64,000 nt of DNA from Bacillus sp. IITD106 (GCF_019459225.1 NZ_JAIAZY010000001.1:145110-209109); one strand, 5' to 3'; counted from the stretch's first letter, positions 18,335-27,298 are shown. The notes: generated from the letters alone by a model not told the origin. Numbers and translations: made by a program.

Positions 18335-19042
18335 TTACTCCTGTTCAGGTGTGCGTAAGTAGTAGCCTACTCCCCTTCTCGTTACGATCCAGTTTGGATG
18401 ACTAGGATTATCTTCAATTTTTTCACGAAGACGTCTTACCGTTACGTCAACTGTACGCACGTCTCCAAAATAATCATATCCCCATACGGTTTGCAGCAAA
18501 TGCTCCCTCGTCATTACCTGGCCGATATGCTTCGCCAAGTAGTGAAGAAGTTCAAATTCACGATGGGTAAGCTCAATCGTCTCCCCATTTTTTGACACGA
18601 CATAAGCGTTAGGGTGGATCGTTAAATTCCCAACTGTAATTTCGCTATTTTCATCTTCATCTGTTTGCTGGGCAACCTGTGCGTGACGGCGCATATTCGC
18701 TTTCACACGCGCAATCAATTCCCTCGTACTGAATGGCTTTGTCACATAATCGTCCGCACCAAGCTCAAGCCCCAATACTTTATCGATTTCCGAATCTTTT
18801 GCGGTTAACATGATGATCGGCATTTCGTATTTTTTGCGGACTTCCCTGCATACTTCCATGCCGTCGCGGTTCGGAAGCATGATATCAAGCAAAATCATAT
18901 CCGGCTTCATTTCTTCAACAAGACGAAGAGCTTCATCCCCGTCATATGCACACTGTACCGTAAAACCTTCTTTTGTAAGATTGAACTGTAAAATGTCTGC
19001 AATTGGCTTTTCGTCGTCAACAACAAGTATCTTTTTATCCAT
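18335..19042 (-). CDS. walR: Response regulator WalR
   Basis: This 235-residue OmpR-family regulator has the receiver residues [13 protein letters not shown] (phosphoacceptor Asp near 53) and MLTAKDS, and a C-terminal winged helix ending RGVGYYLR. WalR binds TGTWAH-N5-TGTWAH direct repeats before autolysin genes. ATG at 19042 ([18 protein letters not shown]) is chosen; a GTG two codons upstream is also possible. First gene of the operon, separated from the M23 peptidase gene by a terminator. Confidence 0.97.
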   Translation of the reverse strand: MDKKILVVDDEKPIADILQFNLTKEGFTVQCAYDGDEALRLVEEMKPDMILLDIMLPNRDGMEVCREVRKKYEMPIIMLTAKDSEIDKVLGLELGADDYVTKPFSTRELIARVKANMRRHAQVAQQTDEDENSEITVGNLTIHPNAYVVSKNGETIELTHREFELLHYLAKHIGQVMTREHLLQTVWGYDYFGDVRTVDVTVRRLREKIEDNPSHPNWIVTRRGVGYYLRTPEQE

Positions 19043-19125
19043 GGCCACTTTTCCCCTTTACTAATAATCTATTTATGTGAACGTAATCTGATTTTTTCAC
19101 TTAATCCCTTTAATTTTAGCATAAA

Positions 19126-19172
19126 AAAGAGACAGGTCCAAGAAAGCTTTGCCCTTTAGACTCTGTCTCTTT
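19126..19172 (-). terminator. Terminator between the M23 gene and walR
   Basis: AAAGAGACAG pairs with CTGTCTCTTT, and the minus strand runs into six T. It insulates walR from the peptidase gene upstream. Confidence 0.8.
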
Positions 19173-19203
19173 AATTATTGTTTCTGCTTTTTGAATCATG
19201 CTT

Positions 19204-20643
19204 TTAAAAAAAGCTTAGTGGATTTCGCAGCTGCCCATTTTGATATACTTCAAAATGAAGATGAGTTCCAGTTGAATTTCCAGTACTTCCCATCACACCA
19301 ATAGCAGAGCCTTTTTCAACTCTTTGACCGACTGATACACCAATCGAGCTTAGGTGGGCATATACCGTACGATAGCCGTTTTGATGGTCGATGACAATTT
19401 TATTGCCGTAGCCGCCATTATTCCAGCCTGCCTCTACGACGACTCCATTGTCAGCTGCTTTGATCGTGTAGTTGCTAGGTCTCGCAATATCAATCCCTTT
19501 ATGGTGTGCTCCCCAACGTTGGCCTACTCCGCTTGATACGTATCCCCCATTCGTCGGCCACGCAAAGCTGCCGCTGCCTCTTGATGGGATCTCTTTTGTT
19601 CCTTTAATTGTAATCTCCTTCACTGGGTTTTCCATCACTGTTTCTTTGATTACTTCTTTGTTAGTCTGCCTGCCATTTATTTCTTTAATTTTATAAACAA
19701 ATGCGGTTTTCCCATTCTTACCTTCTTGTTTAATCTTCGTTTCGCCTTTTGGCATCGAGTTGTCTTCTACGACTTCTCTTTCAAACGGAATGGTTTCTTC
19801 TTGATATTTCTCGCGTTCTACGACGACATGAAGAAGTGGTTTCGTTACAACAGTATTCAATTCTTGCCCAATTTGAAGGACCGAGTCTTCTGTTAATCCT
19901 TCATTCAGTTCTTTCAACTGTTTCAAGGTCAAGTCATATTTTTCCGCGATGATTTCAAGCGCTTCGCCTTTTTCGACGACATGCTTTTTCTCTTCAAGCG
20001 TCCCTTTTTGCAAGAGTTTCACTGCATCTTCATAAGATAAGACGTTTTCTGGATCCGTTTTTTCCTCCTTGACAAGGAGTGGTTCCTCAATCGCAACATT
20101 CAAAACACGCGCTTCGTCTTTTTTAATTTCTGGTAATTTTTCCTTTGAAGCCTCTAGCATGTTCACGAAAGTCAAGTCTTCCTTAGAAACGTATTGCAGT
20201 TTTAACTCGTTGATAACCTGCTCGGCGTCTTTGCTGTCTTTGACGTAGGCGATTGCTTTACCATCTACGACAACAGCTGTAGCCGCTGCTTTGACAGTCG
20301 CCAACTCTTCAACTTTTTGAACGACTGCGTTGTTATCTGCATTTGATCGAAAAACTTGTTCGGATATATATGTGAGTTTGTTTCCTAGTTGTAAGTTGAA
20401 GTCCTTATAGTTATCTTGTTGTTCGTTAATTAGTTTTTCGACAGCATTTTCGATTACGCTTTTATTCGACACCGTTCCTACATATTGGTCGTCCATATAA
20501 ACGTGAAATACTGTTTCGAGTTTTGTATCAGCAGCAGCAACAGAAGATGAAATCATCATAAAAGCGCACAGAAACACCATGCATTTCAGCAAAAGCCTAA
20601 GTGTTGCGCTCTTCCTGGGCGGCTGATTAACTCCTTTATTCAT
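19204..20643 (-). CDS. LysM-G5-M23 cell-wall endopeptidase
   Basis: This 479-residue secreted protein has an N-terminal signal or anchor helix (about 15-38), a LysM peptidoglycan-binding domain (HVVEKGEALEIIAEKYDLTL, about 220-265), a G5 domain (about 270-345) and a C-terminal M23 zinc peptidase with HHKGIDIA and HLHFEV (about 360-479). Such enzymes cut peptide cross-links to allow wall expansion. Position directly upstream of walR and WalR-box-like repeats before it suggest control by WalRK. Stem and length are intact. Confidence 0.93.
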   Translation of the reverse strand: MNKGVNQPPRKSATLRLLLKCMVFLCAFMMISSSVAAADTKLETVFHVYMDDQYVGTVSNKSVIENAVEKLINEQQDNYKDFNLQLGNKLTYISEQVFRSNADNNAVVQKVEELATVKAAATAVVVDGKAIAYVKDSKDAEQVINELKLQYVSKEDLTFVNMLEASKEKLPEIKKDEARVLNVAIEEPLLVKEEKTDPENVLSYEDAVKLLQKGTLEEKKHVVEKGEALEIIAEKYDLTLKQLKELNEGLTEDSVLQIGQELNTVVTKPLLHVVVEREKYQEETIPFEREVVEDNSMPKGETKIKQEGKNGKTAFVYKIKEINGRQTNKEVIKETVMENPVKEITIKGTKEIPSRGSGSFAWPTNGGYVSSGVGQRWGAHHKGIDIARPSNYTIKAADNGVVVEAGWNNGGYGNKIVIDHQNGYRTVYAHLSSIGVSVGQRVEKGSAIGVMGSTGNSTGTHLHFEVYQNGQLRNPLSFF

Positions 20644-20772
20644 TTGTTTTCCCCCTAAAAATTAACTTCCTGCATTATTTTTCAGTATGTATAGTAGGTA
20701 TTTAGATGCAGAGTCATTTCCTGTTTATTACTTTAACATATAAATCTTTCAAAATGAGACAATATGAATCAA

Positions 20773-20789
20773 TGTAATATAATTGTATA
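20773..20789 (+). promoter_or_regulatory. WalR-box-like direct repeat
   Basis: TGTAAT-ATAAT-TGTATA matches TGTWAH-N5-TGTWAH at 11 of 12 fixed positions. It lies 130 bases upstream of the M23 gene, on the opposite strand. Confidence 0.4.
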
Positions 20790-20916
20790 AATGTTGTCAT
20801 TTCAGTTGAAGAGCACATGGATAAACAGCAAATAAACCCTTTACTTTCAATGATTTCCGAGTTTTTATAGTTAAATGACTGAATTTTCCATCATGTTACA
20901 TTCACAAGTAATTTAT

Positions 20917-20933
20917 ATTACAAAATTGTTACG
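20917..20933 (-). promoter_or_regulatory. Second WalR-box-like direct repeat
   Basis: On the minus strand CGTAAC-AATTT-TGTAAT matches the WalR consensus with one mismatch and has the same orientation as the M23 gene, 274 bases upstream. Confidence 0.4.
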
Positions 20934-21067
20934 ACAATGTTTTTTCGGATGTGACATTGACTTCATCTTGTTTTTTCTATGGGTAATGGTTATAACGTTT
21001 TCATTACATTCTACAATAAAAAAAAGCACCACGAGAGGCTACGTCATCGCAATACTTTTTGTGGGAA

Positions 21068-21143
21068 TGGTGGCTCGGGACGGAATCGAACCGCCGACAC
21101 AAGGATTTTCAGTCCTTTGCTCTACCGACTGAGCTACCGAGCC
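21068..21143 (-). tRNA. tRNA-Phe (GAA)
   Basis: This 76-nucleotide tRNA has a seven-pair acceptor stem GGCTCGG/CCGAGCC, D arm AGCTCAGTCGGTAGAGC, anticodon loop CTGAAAATC with anticodon GAA, variable and T arms with GGTTCGATTCC, and an encoded CCA end. It stands alone rather than in an array. Confidence 0.97.
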
Positions 21144-21266
21144 ATATTTTATTGTTGTTCCGCTTATGCTGATCCGATCGTCCTTCGTCCCCAACTCAGT
21201 GGGGTTAGGCTAGATGCGGTTCGTTGGGTACGGCTGCGTCGTGGAGGCAGGGTGGTTTCGCTTCGC
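21144..21266. other. GC-rich spacer between tRNA and tRNA fragment
   Basis: The stretch is richer in GC than its surroundings, and CCCCAACTCAGTGGGG (21189-21204) forms a small hairpin. No gene is seen. It looks like the remains of a tRNA or rRNA region rearrangement. Confidence 0.35.
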
Positions 21267-21292
21267 TGCTCTATCAACTGAGCTACCGAGCG
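21267..21292 (-). pseudogene. Truncated tRNA 5' fragment
   Basis: On the minus strand CGCTCGGTAGCTCAGTTGAT continues as AGAGC: a 5' acceptor strand and complete D arm of a tRNA. The anticodon and T arms are absent, so it cannot be a functional tRNA. It matches the tRNA-Phe 5' end at all but three or four positions. Confidence 0.6.
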
Positions 21293-21608
21293 TTGACACT
21301 TACTTTTTTATACTCTATTAAGAGTGCTGCAAGACTCGCAAATATTTGATAGGTTGTTACTACATATAACTCATTTCGCTACTTTTAGAGATGATAAAAA
21401 TAATATTATCATAAACTATTAAGAGCAGACAACATTTTATGACAAAAATTTCTGATTTTCGACAATACTAATTTCCCGTTTCTTTCGTCCTATATTTTAC
21501 ATCTATCATTCTATGCATCTATTCTAACTGCTCACTAATGTTCATATGCTTTTAGTAAGGGAATAGAACGTTATCAGCAATTCTAATCTTTGAAATGGGG
21601 TTTCGATA
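21293..21608. other. Gap upstream of the glycosyltransferase
   Basis: AT-rich, no gene or RNA recognised; it probably holds the promoter of the following gene. Confidence 0.4.
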
Positions 21609-22283
21609 ATGAATAATTGTGCAATCGTCATTCCAGCATTGAACCCAACCGAAGATTTGCTTGAGTATGTACAGTCTTTGCTAAAAGAAGGCTTTACCCA
21701 AATCATTGTCGTCAATGATGGTAGCTTTGAGGAGTTGACGCCTATCTTCATGCATTTATGTAGAATTCAAGAATGCGAAGTGTTGACACACCCTATTAAT
21801 AAAGGAAAAGGAAGAGCGTTGAAAACAGCCTTTCACTATCTTTTGGAACAAAATCGATCCTTTTCAGGCGTCATCACTGTCGATGCAGATGGTCAACATT
21901 CCATCGAAGATGTTTGTAAAATAGCAAGGACATTAACAAATATCGATAAAGGACTCATATTAGGGGTTCGTGATTTTAACAATTCTGATGTTCCTACTCG
22001 AAGTATTCTTGGAAATAGGCTGACGAGCTTTATTTTTCATCTCCTTTTTAGAAGGAGGCTCAAGGATACGCAAACAGGTCTAAGAGGAATTCCAAAGAAG
22101 GAACTATGTTGGATTGTTAAGCTAAAAGGAGAGCGCTACGAATATGAAATCAACATGCTGATCAATGCGGTTAAAAGAGGGCTTAACATCTATGAAATCC
22201 CTATCCAAACTTTGTATTTTGATCAAAATGCCAGCTCTCATTTTCAACCTGGAAGCGATTCTTGGAGAATTTTAAAAAAATGA
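21609..22283 (+). CDS. Family 2 glycosyltransferase (DPM1-like)
   Basis: This 224-residue protein is a GT-A transferase without membrane helices. It has VIPALNPTEDL at the N terminus, VVNDGS (nucleotide binding), the DADGQH metal site near residue 97, and TQTGLRG near residue 158, as in polyprenyl-phosphate mannosyl/glucosyl transferases. It probably moves a sugar from a nucleotide donor to a lipid acceptor at the membrane. It is followed 52 bases later by a lipid-acyltransferase-like gene, suggesting a glycolipid pathway. AATGGGG precedes the ATG weakly. Confidence 0.85.
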   Translation: MNNCAIVIPALNPTEDLLEYVQSLLKEGFTQIIVVNDGSFEELTPIFMHLCRIQECEVLTHPINKGKGRALKTAFHYLLEQNRSFSGVITVDADGQHSIEDVCKIARTLTNIDKGLILGVRDFNNSDVPTRSILGNRLTSFIFHLLFRRRLKDTQTGLRGIPKKELCWIVKLKGERYEYEINMLINAVKRGLNIYEIPIQTLYFDQNASSHFQPGSDSWRILKK

Positions 22284-22335
22284 TTCGAGGGCTATTCCCA
22301 TTCAAGGAACAAATTACAGATAGGTGGAAAAGATC

Positions 22336-23022
22336 TTGAGATTTTACGGACCATTTTTTCTCATTGTGCGTGCCTTCATCCGTATTTTTTATTGGAGATA
22401 TTCTACTTTTGCCCCTACAACTAATAAAGAGCCGATCGTCTATATTGCCCATCACCAAAACCTTTTCGGGCCTTTTATCATTCTTCATTCGTTCCCACAA
22501 CACCTTCACGCATGGATTCTTGATGTATTTATGAACCAGGAAACTTGCTTCAAGCATTATGCGGACTATACTTTTACGAAAAGATTCGGGTGGAACTGGG
22601 TAATGGCAAAACTATTCGCCTGGCCGATTTCTTTTTGCATTACTAAACTATTAACCTCTGGACGCGGCATTCCTGTTTATCGGGGATCGAAAAAAATAAT
22701 AGAAACGATGAAGATAAGTGTAGATGTGCTGCAAAAGGGAGAAAGGATTGTCATTTTTCCAGATATCGATTATCAGGACGCGTCTTCTAAAACGAAAGAT
22801 ATATACGATGGGTTTCTTTATTTGGAAAAATATTTTTATCGGAAAACGGGTAGGCATGTTTGTTTTGTGCCTCTTTACGCGAGTAAAAGAAGTCGTGTAA
22901 TTATCTCAGGAGAGAAAATTTATTTTAGTGGCGAGGAAGACTTTCTTTCAGAAAGAAAAGTCATCCTCCAAAAAGTAAAGGACAACTTGAATAAGTTGGC
23001 CCTTATATGTGGGGATACTTAA
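22336..23022 (+). CDS. PlsC-like acyltransferase
   Basis: This 228-residue protein resembles lysophospholipid acyltransferases. HHQNLFGPF stands where HxxxxD is expected, GRGIPVYRGSKK is the glycerol-phosphate-binding-like block, and IVIFPDIDYQ is the third motif. The Asp of HxxxxD is not evident, so catalysis may be altered. TTG at 22336 lies eight bases after AGGTGG and is chosen over the GTG at 22324, which would sit in that site. It ends sharing stop-codon bases with the convergent sigma gene. Confidence 0.65.
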   Translation: MRFYGPFFLIVRAFIRIFYWRYSTFAPTTNKEPIVYIAHHQNLFGPFIILHSFPQHLHAWILDVFMNQETCFKHYADYTFTKRFGWNWVMAKLFAWPISFCITKLLTSGRGIPVYRGSKKIIETMKISVDVLQKGERIVIFPDIDYQDASSKTKDIYDGFLYLEKYFYRKTGRHVCFVPLYASKRSRVIISGEKIYFSGEEDFLSERKVILQKVKDNLNKLALICGDT

Positions 23023-24284
23023 CCTTTTTCATCGGATTCACACTCAGCAGCTCGTTTCAGTAAAAGCTCCTTCTCGCGGACATTCCGTGTCATCGAAGCA
23101 GCTTTTTCAAATTCTGCACGAGCTTCCTTGAATCGCCCTAGCTTCATAAGGAAATCTCCTCGTATGCTCGGCAAGAGATGGTAATCTTTTAAGGAAGGCT
23201 CCGTACTTATCTCGTCGACGATTTGCAATCCATAGGCAGGACCAAATGCCATCGATATCGCTACTGCCCGGTTTAATTCGACGATTGGAGAGGGCATGAC
23301 CGTCGCTAACGCTTCGTATAGTGCGGCAATGCGTGTCCAATTTGTTTCCTCTACCGTACGCGCCTGTGCATGGCATGCAGAAATGGCAGCCTGCAACGTA
23401 TAAGGACCACGAGCATTTCCAAGCTGTTGGCTGCGTTCTAGCGCCGCTAATCCGCGACGAATCAGCAACTGATCCCATTTCGCACGGTTTTGATCCATTA
23501 GCAATATGGGTTCTCCAGTAGGACTAACTCGGGTTTTAAGCCTTGATGATTGTAACTCCATTAAGGCAACTAATCCGTGCACTTCTGGTTCATCTGGAAT
23601 GATTTCAGCGATCATCCTTCCTAGTCTTAGTGCTTCCTGACAAAGAAGCGGACGAATCCAATCGTCCCCGGAGGTAGCCGAATATCCCTCATTGAACATT
23701 ATGTAAATGACCTTGAGCACTGCAGACAGACGGGCATTTAATTCCTCCCTTGTAGGTACCTCGAAAGGAATGTTTGCGGAACGAAGAGTCCTTTTCGCTC
23801 TGACAATCCGTTGAGCAATGGTTGATTCAGATGTAATGAATGACCGAGCTATTTCATCCGTTGTAAGACCGCAAAGTAAGCGCAATGTCAAGGCGACTCT
23901 TGCTTCTTGTGAAAGTATCGGATGACATGTCATAAAAATGAGACGAAGGAGATCGTCATCAATCTCCTTGTCTAGTGCTTCGTCTACGTCATCCTCTGTA
24001 TATAATTCCCGGTCATACGCCAATTCTGCATACTTCTGATCACGCAGCTTATTCCTGCGTAAAAAATCGATCGCACGCCTCTTCGCCGTCGTCATGAGCC
24101 ACGCACCGGGTTTTTCTGGAATACCTGTCTCTGGCCATTTTTCAAGCGCTGTCACTAAGGCATCGTGCGCCAGGTCTTCAGCCAAACCGACATCTCGAAC
24201 GATTCGTGTTAAAGCAGCAATAAGCTTCGCTGATTCCATCCGCCATATGGCATCAATCGTTCTTTTAGTACCAGGCATCGTCAC
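23019..24284 (-). CDS. ECF42-type sigma factor
   Basis: This 421-residue sigma factor is much longer than standard ECFs. Regions 2 and 4 occupy about residues 10-180 (DVGLAEDLAHDALVTALEKW, GLTTDEIARSFITSESTIAQ). A long C-terminal extension with TPR-like helices (about 185-415) typifies the ECF42 group (DUF6596). ECF42 factors lack an anti-sigma factor and are encoded with DGPF/YCII proteins, as here. The start overlaps the DGPF stop as GTGA. The C-terminal extension is thought to be needed for activity. Confidence 0.88.
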   Translation of the reverse strand: MTMPGTKRTIDAIWRMESAKLIAALTRIVRDVGLAEDLAHDALVTALEKWPETGIPEKPGAWLMTTAKRRAIDFLRRNKLRDQKYAELAYDRELYTEDDVDEALDKEIDDDLLRLIFMTCHPILSQEARVALTLRLLCGLTTDEIARSFITSESTIAQRIVRAKRTLRSANIPFEVPTREELNARLSAVLKVIYIMFNEGYSATSGDDWIRPLLCQEALRLGRMIAEIIPDEPEVHGLVALMELQSSRLKTRVSPTGEPILLMDQNRAKWDQLLIRRGLAALERSQQLGNARGPYTLQAAISACHAQARTVEETNWTRIAALYEALATVMPSPIVELNRAVAISMAFGPAYGLQIVDEISTEPSLKDYHLLPSIRGDFLMKLGRFKEARAEFEKAASMTRNVREKELLLKRAAECESDEKG

Positions 24285-24715
24285 TTTTGTTGCTGCTCCT
24301 CAACTTGTTTGCGTAATGCTTCTTCTTTCGCAATCAATTCAGGATTGTCCGTTAAATCCTCGGATTCAAAAACCTGCCTTATCTCTAGCTCTCCCTGTTC
24401 AACTCCGGGGGCATCCGGCATACGTAAAGCCCATTCAATCGCTTCTTCCCTAGATTTAACATCAAGTAAGTAATAACCTGCGATTAACTCTTTCGTTTCA
24501 GTAAAAGGTCCATCCACAATTTTTGGACTGCCACCTGGTTCTGGATAAGAAATTCGGACTCCCTTAGAACTCGGATGCAAACCATCTCCGGCCAGCAAAA
24601 CTCCTGCTTTTACCAATTCTTCATTATACTTCATCATCGCATCGATAAGCTCCTGGCTCGGCAGTACTCCCGCCTCTGTTTCTTTCGTCGCTTTTACAAT
24701 CAACATAAATCTCAC
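24281..24715 (-). CDS. DGPF/YCII-domain protein, copy 1
   Basis: This 144-residue dimeric ferredoxin-like protein carries the VDGPFTETKELIAGYYLLDV signature near residues 66-85 and the HPSSKGVRISYPEPGG loop. It is translationally coupled to the ECF42 sigma gene that follows. Its function is unknown; co-occurrence with ECF42 is the defining feature of this module. It is about 85 percent alike to the copy at 24883-25317 by eye, and the similarity extends through the promoter, so the pair arose by tandem duplication. Confidence 0.88.
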   Translation of the reverse strand: MRFMLIVKATKETEAGVLPSQELIDAMMKYNEELVKAGVLLAGDGLHPSSKGVRISYPEPGGSPKIVDGPFTETKELIAGYYLLDVKSREEAIEWALRMPDAPGVEQGELEIRQVFESEDLTDNPELIAKEEALRKQVEEQQQK

Positions 24716-24770
24716 TTGTATTACCTCCTATTTTTTATTGGTGAAGCTTCCTTTTCGGCTTCTATTAATA

Positions 24771-24798
24771 CAACGAGCGGAACTGGTCTAAATCGACA
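24771..24798 (-). promoter_or_regulatory. ECF42-type promoter, copy 1
   Basis: On the minus strand TGTCGA and CGTTG are separated by 17 bases. The ECF42 group is reported to use a TGTCGA -35 element. The motif lies 56 bases before DGPF copy 1, and the same -35/-10 pair with the same spacing precedes copy 2. Confidence 0.6.
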
Positions 24799-24882
24799 CA
24801 ACTTAAAACTTTTATTTTAAAATTTCTTCCTCTATTGAAAAAGTTCCTGCAAATTAAACAGGATAATTAGTATTAGGCATCG

Positions 24883-25317
24883 TCACTTTTGTTTCTGCCC
24901 CTCAACTTGCTTGCGTAAAGCTTCTTCTTTCGCAATTAATTCATGATTGTCCGTTAAATCCTCCGCCTCAAAAACCTGCCTTAACTCAATCTGGCCTTGT
25001 CCAAATCCGTGGGGGTCCGGCATGCGCAATGCCCATTCAATTGCTTCTTCCCTAGATTTAACCTCAATGAGCGTATAACCAGCGATCAATTCTTTCGTTT
25101 CAGTAAAAGGTCCATCCACAACTTTTGGACTCCCTCCTGGCTCCGGATAAGAAATTCGTATTCCTTTGGAACTTGGGTGCAAGCCATCTCCAGCCAGCAT
25201 TACTCCTGCTTTTACCAATTCCTCATTGTACTTCATCATGGCCTCAATAAGCTCCGGGCTCGGCAGCATTCCTGCCTCTGAATCGGTGGATGCTTTTACG
25301 ATCATCATAAATCTCAT
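24883..25317 (-). CDS. DGPF/YCII-domain protein, copy 2
   Basis: This 144-residue protein has the VDGPFTETKELIAGYTLIEV signature and is the promoter-proximal gene of the DGPF-DGPF-sigma42 cluster. GGAGGC precedes the ATG. Differences from copy 1 are scattered and mostly conservative, and the frame is intact, so both copies appear functional. A short remnant of the sigma-gene start follows its stop. Confidence 0.88.
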   Translation of the reverse strand: MRFMMIVKASTDSEAGMLPSPELIEAMMKYNEELVKAGVMLAGDGLHPSSKGIRISYPEPGGSPKVVDGPFTETKELIAGYTLIEVKSREEAIEWALRMPDPHGFGQGQIELRQVFEAEDLTDNHELIAKEEALRKQVEGQKQK

Positions 25318-25373
25318 TTTTTTGCCTCCTAATTTATTATGGGTAAAGCTTCATTTTTCGGCTTCTATTTATA

Positions 25374-25401
25374 CAACGATTGGAACTGGTCTAAATCGAC
25401 A
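25374..25401 (-). promoter_or_regulatory. ECF42-type promoter, copy 2
   Basis: TGTCGA-N17-CGTTG on the minus strand, 57 bases before DGPF copy 2. Core elements and spacer length are identical to copy 1. Confidence 0.6.
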
Positions 25402-25552
25402 CAACTTAAATAATTTATTTAAAATTTCTTCCTTTTTTGAAAAGTTCCTGCAAACTAAGAGGATATTTTAATCTTTTTATGGAATTTATACTTGTAAAGA
25501 TTTCTAACTGCATAGGAAAATCATTTTGACTATACAAAGGTGGAAGGTTTTT

Positions 25553-26272
25553 ATGAAAAAGAAAAATTCGTCTTCACCAATCATCCTAGTGCCTGGATTC
25601 TGGCTTGGCGCGTGGGCGTGGGATGATGTTGTCACTGTCCTTCAGGAAGACGGCCACAATGTTAAAGCCCTCACATTGCCCGGTCTTGAATCGGCTGATG
25701 CCGACCGTTCTGTTGTTAAACTGTCCGACCACATCGACGCGATATGTAATGCCGTAAAAGATGCTGGGGAGCCTGTTGTGCTCGCTGTTCATAGCGGAGC
25801 CGCCGTTCCTGGCTACGCCGTGAGTGATCGTATCCCAGAACGAATCGCGGCAATGGTTTACGTTGATACTTTTCCTTCAAAGGGACCGGTATTTTCTAAT
25901 TTCGACGGCATCGAGATGCCTCTGCCTCCATGGGAGGAATTCGATGAGGCCGACATCCGCGGGATGAGCGACGAACATCGTAACCTATTAAGACAGCGAG
26001 CGATTCCCGAACCGGGTGGTGCTGTACGAGAGGCATCTGTTTTAGAAAACGATAAGCGACTCGATGTGCCTAGTATCGTTATCTGCACTTCATACTCGTC
26101 TGATGAGATGAAAGCTTTCGTCAAAGGAGGGCATGAATGGTTAAAGGGACTTGCAGAATTACATGACGTCACATACATGGATCTGCCTACACACCACTGG
26201 CCCATGTGGTCGCGTCCAAGGGAGTTAGCTTCCTTTATAGGCGATGTTGCAAGGCAAGAAAAGGCTAACTGA
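25553..26272 (+). CDS. Alpha/beta hydrolase
   Basis: This 239-residue protein is of the AB_hydrolase_6 type. It has the oxyanion segment LVPGFWLGAWAW, a nucleophile elbow VHSGAA (Ser near 87) and a C-terminal THHWPMWS with the catalytic His. AGGTGGAAGG precedes the ATG at 25553. It lies divergent from the DGPF/ECF42 cluster and upstream of the PhnB-like gene, and its codon use is more GC-rich than the neighbours, which may indicate transfer. It is likely an esterase; substrate unknown. Confidence 0.85.
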   Translation: MKKKNSSSPIILVPGFWLGAWAWDDVVTVLQEDGHNVKALTLPGLESADADRSVVKLSDHIDAICNAVKDAGEPVVLAVHSGAAVPGYAVSDRIPERIAAMVYVDTFPSKGPVFSNFDGIEMPLPPWEEFDEADIRGMSDEHRNLLRQRAIPEPGGAVREASVLENDKRLDVPSIVICTSYSSDEMKAFVKGGHEWLKGLAELHDVTYMDLPTHHWPMWSRPRELASFIGDVARQEKAN

Positions 26273-26330
26273 GAGGGTTAAAACAGCTATCTATCCGAAA
26301 CCAAAATCAAAATAATTAGGAGGGATATCA

Positions 26331-27242
26331 ATGACAACTAATCAAAACATTGTTCCGCATTTATGGTATGACAAGGAGGCAAATGAAGCGGCAGCATTTT
26401 ATACTTCTATTTTCCCGGAATCCAGAATTACGAGTGAAACTATCCTTCACGACACACCATCAGGCGACGCCCAATTAGTTTCTTTTGAATTGTGGGGACA
26501 GAAGTTCATGGCAATCAGTGCTGGACCTTATTTCAAATTCAATCCATCGGTGTCATTCTTCGTTAATTTTGACCCATCGCGAGAAAAAGATGCGAGTGAA
26601 AAATTAGATGAGGTTTGGAACAAATTGTCCGAAGGCGGCACTGTGTTAATGCCACTTGATAAGTATCCGTTTAGTGAGAAATATGGTTGGATTCAAGATA
26701 AGTTTGGTTTGTCGTGGCAGTTAATCCTTACCAATCCAGATGGCGAGGAGGCCCCTCCGATATTGCCTTCTCTCATGTTTGTCGGCGATAAATGTGGAAA
26801 AGCCGAGGAGGCGATTCATTTTTATTTATCCATATTTAAGCATTCAAAGCTGGGACTAATGGCACGCTACCCCAGGGGCATGGAACCTGACAAAGAAGGA
26901 ACCATCATGTTTTCTGATTTTATTCTTGAAAATCAATGGTTTGCTGCAATGGATAGCGCACAAGATCATAATTTCAGTTTTAACGAGGCAATCTCCTTTA
27001 TGGTCTATTGCGACACACAAGAAGAGATTGATTACTACTGGGATAAGCTGTCTGCGGTTCCTGAAGCAGAGCAATGCGGCTGGCTGAAAGATCAGTTTGG
27101 CGTGTCCTGGCAGATTGTACCGAGAGAAATGGACGAGATGATGACAAATAGCACACCAGAGCAAATTGACCGTATGAATAAGGTAATCCTTAATATGAAG
27201 AAGCTAGATCTTGCGGAGATACAGAAAGCGTATAAGGAGTAA
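26331..27242 (+). CDS. Double PhnB/VOC-domain protein
   Basis: This 303-residue protein has two successive PhnB-like (glyoxalase/VOC) domains, each beginning with a Wxx-EAxxFYxSIF pattern (LWYDKEANEAAAFYTSIFPE and KCGKAEEAIHFYLSIFKHSK) and each ending GVSWQIV or GLSWQLI. Two fused units form the usual paired fold within one chain. AGGAGGG precedes the ATG. It follows the hydrolase by 58 bases and may share its transcript. PhnB-type proteins are often named as demethylubiquinone methyltransferases, which is probably wrong; role unknown. Confidence 0.88.
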   Translation: MTTNQNIVPHLWYDKEANEAAAFYTSIFPESRITSETILHDTPSGDAQLVSFELWGQKFMAISAGPYFKFNPSVSFFVNFDPSREKDASEKLDEVWNKLSEGGTVLMPLDKYPFSEKYGWIQDKFGLSWQLILTNPDGEEAPPILPSLMFVGDKCGKAEEAIHFYLSIFKHSKLGLMARYPRGMEPDKEGTIMFSDFILENQWFAAMDSAQDHNFSFNEAISFMVYCDTQEEIDYYWDKLSAVPEAEQCGWLKDQFGVSWQIVPREMDEMMTNSTPEQIDRMNKVILNMKKLDLAEIQKAYKE

Positions 27243-27252
27243 GAGAAAATGA

Positions 27253-27298
27253 AGGCGAAAAGCGGAAAAGAAAGATCTTCGCTTTTCGCCTATTTTTG
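27253..27298 (+). terminator. Intrinsic terminator
   Basis: AGGCGAAAAGCG pairs perfectly with CGCTTTTCGCCT and is followed by ATTTTTG. Confidence 0.9.

Larger units (their letters stand above)
24278..24862 (-). repeat. Tandem duplication unit 1 (DGPF gene and promoter)
   Basis: The unit spans the promoter, the gene and the first bases of the sigma gene. Its partner occupies about 24871-25466. Confidence 0.75.
24871..25466 (-). repeat. Tandem duplication unit 2, with a stub of the sigma start
   Basis: Downstream of DGPF copy 2 the sequence GTGACGATGCCT, the start of the ECF42 gene, is repeated before breaking off. This marks the duplication endpoint and shows that copy 2 was formed from a DGPF-sigma unit. 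Confidence 0.75.
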
